Positions 1 through 9,398 of a stretch of DNA of 64,000 nt are shown piece by piece. Made by a program: the position numbers and the translations under genes. Each line of letters opens with the position of its first letter. The first letter of the stretch is position 1. The notes under the pieces are model-generated. The model saw only the letters and a program-made list of their open reading frames with translations, searched no databases and had not been told where the DNA came from. The DNA comes from Botryosphaeria dothidea (Eukaryota; Ascomycota; Dothideomycetes; Botryosphaeriales; Botryosphaeriaceae), in assembly GCA_011503125.2 (NCBI GenBank), contig WWBZ02000022.1, positions 186,001-250,000 on the forward strand. Direction: 5' to 3'.

Positions 1-1193
1 TGGCTAGGAAAAAGGGGGACGAGAGCAGTTGGCAAGGAAATGAGAGCTATCGGAGGTTTAAATGCTGGTGATACAGGGCTTCGGACGGATGAGCCGACGC
101 GCCGCTGTCGTGAGGGAGAGTGTTGATTAGACGGCCGGCCGTCACATTGAAAATGGCAGCGGCTTCAGATATCGTGGAGTTGAGTTTTCATTAGACGGCA
201 GGCCGTCACATCACAAACGACTGCGGGTTCAGTTGCCGTCGGATTCAGTTTCCATTAGACGGCAGGCCGTCACATCAAAGTCGATTGCGACTTCGGTGAG
301 AGCTCATTGGACGCCATGCGATTGCGAGATCTGCTGGAGAAGGTGATTTCAGAGCTGTGATAGGATCCTCAATCAGCGTTTCTGCTGTGCTTGCCGGTGG
401 CCTGCTGCAGCCGGCTTGGAAGCGAGGGCTGAAGGGCTGGGTTGTCGTGGTCGTCCAAGGCAGCCGCCGGCAGATGCGCATTTCGCGCCGACCGGCTTTC
501 GGCAGACTCACAAACCGGCAACCGAACGCCGTGAATCTGTAGTCTTTTTTGGCAGGCGCAAGTTCTTCCGAGTGTGTTCGAGCCTGCCACGAGGACATCG
601 GGCCTGCCAACACCACTCGAAAGCTTCCATGAGAGTCCGCCATGCTTTAGACGTTCGAAGTTGGACAGACCTGCCTCTTTCGGCGGCCAGCAATTTTCCG
701 ACGAATCGCCGCCTGCCCCGCAGTCGTGAAGACGTCAACACCACGAATCGACCTCTCTCTCTCTGTCCTTCCTGCACGTCTTCTCCGCCATCTCTACTCT
801 CTTGCTCACCACCCCCTCGGCCACAGAGACTGTGAGCGAGTGCTTCAAGGGTGCTGTTCGGCCCCGAATACCATAACCTAAAGAGCACTCGACGAACACT
901 CGCTGTCATGGTCAAGAACGGCTATCTGCATGAGCCGAAACCCTAACCGATTCAAGGAAAATGCGGCCTCAACACCGTTGCGGCCAAGTGGCAGACTCCT
1001 TTGCCATCATTGTCGCTTATGAAACATCTGAAGAGCATGAAAATCTTCATCGATTATGGTTCAACTCCTATCTCTAAAGCCCACATTTTGACACTCAATC
1101 GCTTCCCTGTGACACGACATAACACCTCAAAAACGCCTGTTGGAAGCCGGAAACCATAAGTCATTGAGAATCACGTATGAAGAACCCCAAAGT
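1..1193. other. Non-coding interval downstream of the P450 gene
   Basis: No open frame here resembles a known protein. Overlapping frames on both strands between about 275 and 915 are low-complexity and arginine/serine-rich, as expected of chance frames in GC-rich DNA. The only clear structure is the three-copy palindromic repeat listed separately. The right end is the 3' flank of the minus-strand P450. Confidence 0.6.
127..275. repeat. Three 21-bp palindrome-cored repeats spaced 64 bp apart
   Basis: A 21-bp element (TTAGACGGCMGGCCGTCACAT) occurs at 127-147, 191-211 and 255-275, with starts exactly 64 bp apart. In the first copy its centre, GACGGCCGGCCGTC, is a perfect 14-bp palindrome; the other two differ by one base (A for C). 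The spacers are similar in length but less alike in sequence, although short words such as 'ttcagt' and 'gttttca/gtttcca' recur. It could be a decayed minisatellite or a regulatory-site array. Confidence 0.85.
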
Positions 1194-2821
1194 CTAAACC
1201 GTTGCGTGAAGCGGCCTTGGCCTGAACTTGGTGTTAAACTCCACCTGCCGGACGAACCAGTGGTTCTGCGTCTTCCAGTCCTGGTCCGGGTGCTCCAGCT
1301 CGATTTCGAATCTCCGCAAGAAACTTGGCACCAGCTTGTAAATCTCCAACAAGCTGATGTTCTTGCCGAGGCACGTCCTGGACCCGCCACCGAACTGGAA
1401 CATCGTCGCCTTCATCTCCTTGAGCTTCTCCGGGCTGGCCTCCAGCCATCTCTCAGGCCGGTACACGTCGGCGTCCTGACCGAAGATCTCGGGCCGCCTG
1501 TGCAGCACCCATGCGTTGCATCCGACAATGGTGCCGCCGGGGATGAACTCACCACAGACGGTGATGCCTTGTGGCGGTGTGACACGTTCCAGCATCAATC
1601 CGGCCGCTGGGTGCACGCGGAACGTTTCCTGAACCACGGCATCCAGGTATGGCAGCTTCTGTGCCTCTGCCCATGTGACTGCCCCGTTCTCGCGGTCGAC
1701 GATGGTTCCATTGCGCACCGCCTCGTCCAGCTCCTCCATCAGCTTCTTGTAGACGCGTGGGTTCTTGACCAGATAGTAGAAAGCGGCGCTGAGGCTGATG
1801 CCAGTGGTCTCGGAGCCGGCGAAGATCATGCTGACGGAAGAGGCCAGGACCATGCGCTCAGTCATGAACTCTGGGTGGTCGTGCAGTGCACCGGTAAACT
1901 TGCTGAGCAGATCGATGGCGCCACCCTTATTGTCGTCCAAGCCGTGGTTTCGGATCTTCTCCATTTCCGCGGCACGTTCGGACTGCCGCTCAAGAGCGAA
2001 CTTAGTCACAGGGAAGATCTTGCCGATGACTCCCCAACGCTGGAGGGCGAGCTTGATGGGGTTCTTGTCGATGAGAAGGTCCAACCAGGGTTGCTGACCG
2101 GCCACGGCACAGTAGCCCAGGAACTTGGCCAAGAAGGCGACGATGTTGTCAATGTCTTCATTCTTCTCGATGTAGCCAAGACGCTTGCTCCAGGTAAGGT
2201 CCCCGATGACGTCGAAAGCGAAGAACTGCAGCCAGCGGTTGAAGTTGCACACCTGTTCAGAAGAGGCAAAGAGCCTATCTGTCTGGTCGAGGAAGAAGTT
2301 TACCGTCGAGTCCACAAGAGGCTCGTACGAAACAAGAGCACTCATGGCGAAGGCTCCGTTAACGCATCGCCTGTACTTCGCATGCCAGTCCTCGTTCTGG
2401 CTGGTGAACAGAGACCAGACTCGCTGACCATTTGCGGTAGCTTGTTGGAGGGGGTAGAAGTCCGACTGGTTTCACGTGAGTAACCTGGGCGGATGGTTGT
2501 GGGTGTTTGACTCACCTTGGTCATCCCTTTGTTGAGGCCATAGATCATCTTGATAGCCTTGGGGTCCGCGATGGAGATGACGTTCGGTCCAAGTCGAACG
2601 AAATCGCCATGTTTCCGGTGCAGATGGATATGCGTCCATTCTGTCTTCCGGCCCCATACATCGAAGAAACGCCACCAGTTTGTGTACCCCGCAAGGGCAG
2701 GACCCGGGTATTTGTTCAATCCCTTGTTGAATTTGTTTCGAAGAAGATGGATGACCACGACTGAGGCGATAACGGCGGGCCAGTACCGAATAAGAAAAGG
2801 TAACACTTCGTTGAGCAGCAT
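1194..2821 (-). CDS. Cytochrome P450 monooxygenase
   Basis: A microsomal-type haem-thiolate monooxygenase of about 525 aa, the normal length for the family. Two exons, 2821-2516 and 2465-1194, are joined across a 50-nt intron with GTGAGT donor and CAG acceptor, phase 0. An N-terminal hydrophobic segment (about residues 8-25) is followed by basic residues and a proline hinge (KYPGPALAG), which suggests an ER anchor. The I-helix AGSETT, the K-helix ETFR (ExxR), YRPERW and the haem loop FGGGSRTCLG, with the Cys near residue 466, are all visible. The C-terminal style (QDWKTQNHWFVRQ) resembles the pisatin-demethylase-like group of fungal P450s. The substrate cannot be told, and no biosynthetic partner gene lies within reach. 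The gene looks intact. Confidence 0.93.
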
Positions 2822-5800
2822 CGTTACGGTGTATCTGACGTGTTGAAGAGCTCAGATGGAAGCTTGAGAAAACGGCACGGCGGGAGCATTTTATTTAGGC
2901 TCAGCAGCCAGGTGGCAGGTGGCACACGGTCAACGGTGTTTGCGCAGCAGCAGAATTGCCGTTGATCCCGAGGATAGCCAGCTCCAAACGTTGATATCGC
3001 AACTGCCGAAAGGCTGAGCTCAAATCCTGAAACTTGATAGGCTTCTGCAGTAGTCAGTGAATATGACCTTCGGCAGTTGAACATCGGTCATAAGCAGACA
3101 CGTTGATCGACCACAGCCAAGCGTGGCGCGCACGAGGGCCTGTACGACATCGCGCTCAAAGAAGGCCTTGTGGAGTGTGCGTGCAGGGTACCCCACACTT
3201 AATTCTCGATCATGGAGAAGGCGGGGGATTTCCGGGTCCGGATCTGGCCGCGGAAGGGCGCCGCAGGAACTTCGCTTCCTTTCTTATTTTAGACGCCCCG
3301 GTCGGCTGGCCTTTCTGCTTTCTGACATCACAGTCCGTCCGCGACCCATGGGTGCGTAGGGTCCTTACACACCACCACAGCTTATTTGAACGTCGCAGGG
3401 CTTCGAGATGGGATGCTTCTAAGACTTTTCAGGAGCTTTTCAGCCTCCTGCTCACATCCGAGCCCATCTGCCGGTCTCCACGGGCGATGATGTAGCTGGA
3501 CTGCCTTAATGCGGTCGTTGCTGGCTGCTGACTCAACCTCGTCGGCAGTTGAGGGCCGGCTATGGGAAAGGGGCCTGCGGATCAGTCGGACGTGCACCAC
3601 AACCACATATATCCAACGTCACCTAATCCAACATGATTGGCAAGGAGCTCGACACGCTCAACAACGTCTCACAAACATCCTCATCTAGACGTGGTAATTT
3701 CCTTACACTTTTCTCCCCTCTCGCGCGTTCTGGCTGCCGGTGTCTGCAATCCTATTCCTTCGTGCAGCTGTTATCATCTGCTCCACCCGATGCAGGCCCG
3801 TTCCACTGTCTTTCCTTTTCCCCTCAATAAAGCTAATATCCGTAGCCGACACCCGCCGAGTGCTTCACCTGATTGAACGCTGCGGATATCTCGGCTCCAC
3901 TCCCGCGGCACGAAATCCTGATGCTTCATCCTCGTCACCGTTCTAGTCTGCAACTCGGCCGAGAAATGCGCCACACGTTGTGGATTTCGTCGTCTATCCG
4001 TTGTACCGTTGTAACTCAAGTGCCTTGGCGTTGAGGCAATATTTGACAGTGGAGAAACGCACATGCTGAGCTGGCACTTCAAGACGGCAGTTCTCGCTTC
4101 TCAAAGACTTCAGAGACAAGTATCGGGCTACCTTGAATATGGGACTGACCACGAGCATCCGACTGTCGGTGAGGTGCAGGTGCTGGACCGTGTTGCGAGC
4201 GGGCTTCTTCGGGTGTCGATCAGCGTTTTATGCTTCTTCGTGACGTAGGCGAGCAAATGAGAAAAAGCAGCGGCGCCCGGAAACTCATACGAAATCGTGC
4301 GATTCTAGCTCAAGTAGATATAGGATGGTGTTTCGTGTGAAGAGCTAGCTGCTCGACAAGCTCTTGTGGGAGATGGTCAGCACCGCTCTTACTTCCTCGT
4401 GCGGATCGTTGGCCAGGAGATTGGAAGTGAAAGGTTATGCTCTGTTCAACGGCATGAGGGTCGGAGAGAGGGTGAGGGTTAGCATCTCAAAACGACGCGT
4501 TTACGGTGGCTGTGCACTTTTCCGACTCGAGCGGAAAGGGAGCCCTCATCGAAACCGAACTTTATATTCGTGTGAGCATACTTCTCATGCGGAACTTGTG
4601 GATAGATTCACGGCTGCTTGCGAAACACCAATCATGACAAGCTTCCGGGTGCCACGAGGGCGACGCGTCGCGCATGATCTCATTGTTCGGAATCTAAATG
4701 AAGACCCGTCCAAAAGAGAGCACCACTGTTTTTTTGATTTTTTTCACCAACGAGATTATTCAGGAGCAATTGCAACGAAGCATTCTCATCGGATAGCTTG
4801 CCAAAACTTGTGGCGTGTTCGCAGAGCTACAACAAGTCACTCGCTTCGGCCATCGCGCACATTTCTAGTGGCAATCTTTTCCATGCTTATTTGGCTGTTC
4901 CATTTTGGGTAACAGGTGAGGCTAGCCAGTATCCTTTCCATTCCTGGCTATCAGAATTTTGAACTGGTGATGCGTGTTTAGGTTATGCAAAGTGCCCCTC
5001 TAGCAATGCTGTGCTTTGTGAAAGAAAGTCACTTTGAGTCCGGAGTTAAAAGTGGCTGATGGAAAGACAAAAAAGAAAGTTGAATTGCTTCGTGCTTCAG
5101 TAGACAGAGTTTCTTGGTGAAGTTCCGCTGTCCTGCAGTTGGAAGTAAGCATTCAGTGGAAGGGAAAGGCAGTTGAACCCCACCATCCTCCTCCCTCGTC
5201 AAGTGACACGCCGCATACCCAACACTTCTTCCTCAAGACCCCACGCATGGTGAAGCAGCTCAACGAAAAAGCCAATGACAACGGACCGAGCAGAAAGAAC
5301 TTCGCTGCTCATTCGCGTCAGCCCGAGGCAGTGCAATACGAGCGACACCGTGGTCAGTGACATGGGCGGTGCCCAGCGGCCGCCGACCGGGTTCCAAAAA
5401 CTGGTTTAATCAGTAGATGCCCCCGTAGGGACGTTCTAGCGATTAAACTAAAAAGAACAGTTACTACAATTGATCTAAGCCAAAAGGCAAAGAGAGCTGG
5501 AGAAGAAAAAGAGGTGTTTGGTCGAGGAGGAGGGGGGTTTATGTAGGCAGACGGAGGATGGGTTTGGACCAGTGGCACGGGGGCCGTTTGGCCGCGTGGC
5601 AGTTGCGTATGCAGGGTCCTATCACGGGTTGGCATATGTGCCATACAAATCGGCAGGTGGAAGTGCCAAATCAGGGTCCGATGACGCGGATTTGCTTGTT
5701 TGGAAGGCGCCGAATGTCTCGTGCAGCCCCAACTGAGGACTATCACGTGCATTGTAATTGAAATGGAAGCAGCTTGGGTGCATGACTGCCTCCGTACGTA

Positions 5801-6630
5801 CTGTTGTGTTCATCGAAAACGGCACACAGGGTCTCATCTAACCATTGGATTGCTCCAAATGACTCCCACGGGTGTCATATGGTCTGGTCGGTCAGGTGGC
5901 CAGAAACCGCAAGGACAGTCACAATAAATGATCGCAAGATGTATCATATCAAGGAATCAGCTCATCAGTGGCGGAAAGAGTGATCACTACAACTGAGAGT
6001 GTTTGGTTGCACCTGGGCCACTGTTGAGATGTGTATGTTTACAAACAGTGAAGATGACACTAAGATTTCTATGACTACACATATTGCCAATTAAAGCTTG
6101 TTCGCGGGCGGGGAGGAATGCGGCACGCAAATGGTGAGAGCAGACCACTGCTTCAGGGCAGTTGATCACGAGAGCAGGGTGAGATTGGCGATAATCGCCG
6201 AGGCCTGTCTATGGAACACAGGTGATGAAATGGAATAGCAATGAAGCTTCGATAAAGAACTAGGAGAGCCAAAGAGATCATTGAGCTGGTGCTGAAGCCG
6301 ACAGTCCTCAGGTACTGATATTGCGAAAACATGATCACGGCTCAAGTACCTAATGTCATTCCCATGCAGCGTGGCCACTTCCATCAATTTTGCATGGGGT
6401 TTCTCAGCTCTCGGAGGAGTAGTTGTTGAGGAGATTGCTCTTCCTTTCACAAACCTGCCAAGTCTTCCTGAGATGGTGTATATGCGTTCATGACCGAGGG
6501 AACATGCCCTGACGAAATAATACCACTCTTATCGATAAGCCAAACCCTTGCCCAGACCCAAAAATTCACCACCCCGCCAACATCCGTTTTCATTCTCCTC
6601 ACCCGACCACCGCTACCACCACACCAAACC
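2822..6630. other. Gene-poor interval containing the U2 snRNA gene
   Basis: About 3.8 kb separate the P450 start from the EFM4-type gene. The longest frame, 4364-4912 on the plus strand (182 codons), has no recognisable domain, signal peptide or splice-supported extension, and I do not call it. The only supported gene is the minus-strand U2 snRNA at about 5312-5498. The last 100 bp before 6631 are CA-rich and pyrimidine-rich, as is usual for a fungal 5' leader. Confidence 0.6.
5312..5498 (-). ncRNA. U2 spliceosomal snRNA
   Basis: Reading the minus strand from about 5498, the 5' end shows the U2 stem I/loop region CTCTCTTTGCCTTTTGGC, then TTAGATCAATTGTAGTAAC. The GTAGTA that pairs with the intron branch site lies at 5467-5462, followed by TGTTCTTTTTAGTTTAAT. 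A stem-loop II region follows, then an Sm-like site AGTTTTTGG at 5402-5394. Near the 3' end, at 5346-5317, GTATTGCACTGCCTCGGGC matches stem-loop IV, the U2A'/U2B'' binding hairpin (GUAUUGCAGUACCU in other eukaryotes). Total length of about 187 nt matches U2. The exact 5' and 3' ends are estimated. The RNA base-pairs with the branch site in the nuclear spliceosome. Confidence 0.93.
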
Positions 6631-7431
6631 ATGGCCGCCCCCGAAGAAGAAAAGCCCAGCCACCTCGACCCCTCCGACCTCGGCACCAAAGCGTACTGGG
6701 ACGCGGCGTACGAGCGCGAGATCGCCAACCACACCGAGCACCCGGCCGACGAAGGGACGGTGTGGTTCAGCGACGCGGGCGCCGAGGAGCGCATGCTGTC
6801 GTACCTCGACGATCTGGCCGACGACTGGAAGCTGGTCAAGGGTGACGACGACGATGACAAAGAGGGCGAAGAGAAGGCCGAGGCCGACTCGACGAGTTTC
6901 TTGGATCTGGGCACGGGTAACGGGCACCTGCTGTTCGCGCTGCGGGACGAGGGGTGGCGGGGCCGAATGGTGGGCGTGGACTACAGCGCAAAGAGCGTGG
7001 AGCTGGCGAGGCAGATTGGGCTGAAGAGGTGGGCGGATGGCGAGAGCGAGCATGTCATGGACGTGAAGTTTGAGGAGTGGGACATTTTGAGCCAGGAGCC
7101 GGGAAAAGAATGGTTGGAGCACGGCTTCGATGTTGTGTTGGACAAGGGCACTTTTGATGCCATCAGCCTCAGTGGCGAGACGGATGCGCAAGGAAGGCGC
7201 ATTTTTGAGAGCTACAGGGAAAAGGTCGAGCCTCTGATCAAGCCTGGTGGTTTGCTGCTCATCACGAGCTGCAATTGGACAGCAGACGAACTGAAGGCCT
7301 GGTTTGTGGTTGAGGGAGGCTTGTTGGAGTATGAGGACGCCATCAAGTATCCCCACTTCACGTTTGGTGGCAAGACTGGGTCTCAGGTATGCTCGCTATG
7401 CTTCAGAAAGAAGAGCAATGCTGTACCCTGA
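6631..7431 (+). CDS. EFM4: EFM4-type protein-lysine N-methyltransferase
   Basis: A class I SAM-dependent methyltransferase of 266 aa in a single exon. The N-terminal LGTKAYWDAAYERE and WFSDAG are typical of the Efm4/See1 family (METTL10/EEF1AKMT2 in animals), which methylates a lysine of translation elongation factor eEF1A. SAM-binding motif I is FLDLGTGNGHLLFAL (about 90-104), the acidic end of strand 2 is VGVDYS, and the catalytic-side motif is VVLDKGTFDAISLS. An acidic insert rich in D, E and K (about 68-85) precedes motif I. I chose the ATG at 6631 (context ACCATGG) because conserved sequence begins shortly after it; an upstream in-frame codon only adds low-complexity residues. The gene is convergent with the next methyltransferase, 62 bp away. 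Confidence 0.88.
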   Translation: MAAPEEEKPSHLDPSDLGTKAYWDAAYEREIANHTEHPADEGTVWFSDAGAEERMLSYLDDLADDWKLVKGDDDDDKEGEEKAEADSTSFLDLGTGNGHLLFALRDEGWRGRMVGVDYSAKSVELARQIGLKRWADGESEHVMDVKFEEWDILSQEPGKEWLEHGFDVVLDKGTFDAISLSGETDAQGRRIFESYREKVEPLIKPGGLLLITSCNWTADELKAWFVVEGGLLEYEDAIKYPHFTFGGKTGSQVCSLCFRKKSNAVP

Positions 7432-7493
7432 AAAGCTATCAGGATGCTATGAAAGTGGAAATGGTGGCTCCGAGGTCAGTGGGTTGTGGCGGT

Positions 7494-8636
7494 CTATTGC
7501 CGCTTGCGCTTCAGCTGTGCAACGACCAGCCACTTGTTTCTCTCTCCATGGTCCTCCCTTCCTCCATCCCTCTCAAATGCCCACTCCCGACGCCTTGCTT
7601 CCGCGTCCATCTCAAAAATCTCGTCTACCTCCAGACCTTCCTCCTCCACGATCCTGAAGAACGGCGCCATTATTACGCGTCCCGTATGGAAACCAGCTAT
7701 CACAAACACCCTCGCCTCTGGCTCCGGTGACAGAAAGTGCAACATCGACCTGGCCAGATTGCGGTGCTCGTGTGACATCCACAAGCAGTCTGCTGCCAGT
7801 ATCCTGGTGAATTTCCCAGCATTGGCAGTCGAGAACGGAGAAGTCAGATCTCCCCATAGATGACCCTGAATTGAGATTTTCGGTCGTAGCTCTTCCGGCA
7901 CGTTTCTCTTCACGTTCTGCTGAAGGTTTTCGATGATCTCCGGTGCTGGGTAGTCCGATAATACGACCTGTGCAGAAAGAGCCATCTTAGCATAGAGCTC
8001 CCAGAACAATCAAAAGCAAGAATCCGTGGACATGTTATGACTTACTTGTTCCGCGCCGACCAGCGTGCTCACGATCCCCGCAAGTCCCACGCCTAGGATG
8101 CTCGAGAGAATGCCATCAGCATTTGCTACCATGTTTTTTTTTTCAACAAAACCATTCCAACCAAATAAGAATGTCACCCCATCCCAAAGTTAACTTTTTT
8201 TTCACCCACCTGCCCCAAGCTCCAGGACCCTCTGCCCCTCGACCGACCACCTCCCTTCCTCCTCCTCACCCACCCACCACTCCCTACCCCCCGCCAACCG
8301 CCACTCCAACCCATCCAACACCCTATCCATCCCATCCTCGCCCCCACCCCCAACACCCCAGCGCGGCCTGCCTCCGCACAGCTCGGCCATCAAGACGCCC
8401 GCGTTCCACAGGTAGTGCGCGAACTTCTTGCGCTCCTCCTCCCCCGCCGGGTCGGCGACGGAGAGGTCGAGCCCGGCGTCGAGGCGGCGCGACAGGTACG
8501 CGATGAGGGCGCCCGGGTCGCCGTGCTGGTTGCGCAGGTCGTCGGTGAAGATGGTGCCGAGCGCGGTGGCGAACAGGTCTTCGGGGTCCTCTGCGTCCGC
8601 GTCGCGCGGCGTGATGCGGAGGAGGGTGGGGAGCAT
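7494..8636 (-). CDS. EFM7/NNT1-type methyltransferase
   Basis: Putative SAM-dependent methyltransferase of 315 aa in the family annotated as nicotinamide N-methyltransferase-like or EFM7 (N-terminal and lysine methylation of eEF1A in yeast). Three exons: 8636-8210, a 47-nt internal exon 8092-8046, and 7967-7494; introns are 117 and 78 nt. Splicing is needed to complete motif I: exon 1 ends in LELGAG and the small exon supplies VGLAGIVSTLVGAEQ, followed by VVLSDYPAPEIIENLQQN. Downstream motifs are HLWGD and ILAADCLWM. The start at 8636 gives MLPTLLRITPRD; an upstream in-frame Met lies in low-complexity sequence. A tract around residues 100-130 is unusually rich in Gly, Glu and Trp. Whether it is the true EFM7 orthologue or a paralogue is not settled by sequence reading. 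Confidence 0.82.
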
Positions 8637-9398
8637 GTTTTGTCGGAGGGGGCAGGCGGCTGCCCTTGGAGGGGCGGCTGAGAGCTGGTTGGGGGGAGTG
8701 TGGTGGGGCGGATACGTGAGAGAGGGAGTGCGTGAATGAGCGATGGCTGATTCATCGTCAACCGTAACGGAAGCGCTATATGCTTCGGTGGAAGCACGCG
8801 GCTGGTTGTGGTTATGGAGAGAGGCGGGATTGTTATGCTGCGGACGGGCGGTGTGCAAGGCTCGGTCTGTCGGCGGGGTTACTGTCTGTGGAAGCTTCTG
8901 GACCATATGCGCCTCCGATAGCGATCACGCTGAGCATACATCACAAAGAAAGAAAGAACACAAGCGTTGTTGAGTCCAGAGAGTGTCAAAGTGCAGTTGC
9001 CAGATTCGCGTGCCAAGCCAAGATTTTCTGATTGCCCCGCGTCGCGACCGCGGAGCGCTTCCGCGCGCACGCCAAGCTTTTTGACGTCTGCTCTCCGCCT
9101 TGCATTCTTTCTCGGGATGGCATACGTCAAGGGACGGGACGAAGAAACCTTATATTTCGACATGCAGCCGCTTCTGTAAAAACACTTCGCAACGTCTATC
9201 TGCGCTCCCTACTCCGCGCTGAGCTTGCCATGAGGCTGAACAAGAACCTATTCAAACACGATGGCTGCACCACAGCCTTCTTGCCTCCTGTTGTGCCAAT
9301 ACACATGCAAAATCTCGGATATCCACCGTCTATCATGCCAACTCCGCTCCTCCTGACTTTCCAAAAAATTCTCCGCTTCGAACATCGCCTGCTTTTTT
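8637..9398. other. Intergenic interval between EFM7-like and ARK-type kinase genes
   Basis: Both flanking genes are on the minus strand, so this holds the 3' flank of the kinase and the promoter of the methyltransferase. I see no further gene or RNA here. Confidence 0.6.

Noticed and set aside
416..915. Overlapping 135-139-codon frames on both strands
   Set aside because: Low-complexity Arg/Ser-rich translations that mirror each other on opposite strands, with no domain or splice support.
1140..2483. 447-codon plus-strand frame opposite the P450
   Set aside because: It is antisense to conserved P450 motifs and is produced by codon bias of the real gene.
4364..4912. 182-codon plus-strand frame
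   Set aside because: No recognisable domain, signal or introns; composition like a chance frame. A homology search could revive it.
6221..6295. C/D-box snoRNA-like GTGATGA...CTGA arrangement
   Set aside because: The terminal stem around the boxes does not pair and no guide region could be tested; the boxes are short enough to occur by chance.
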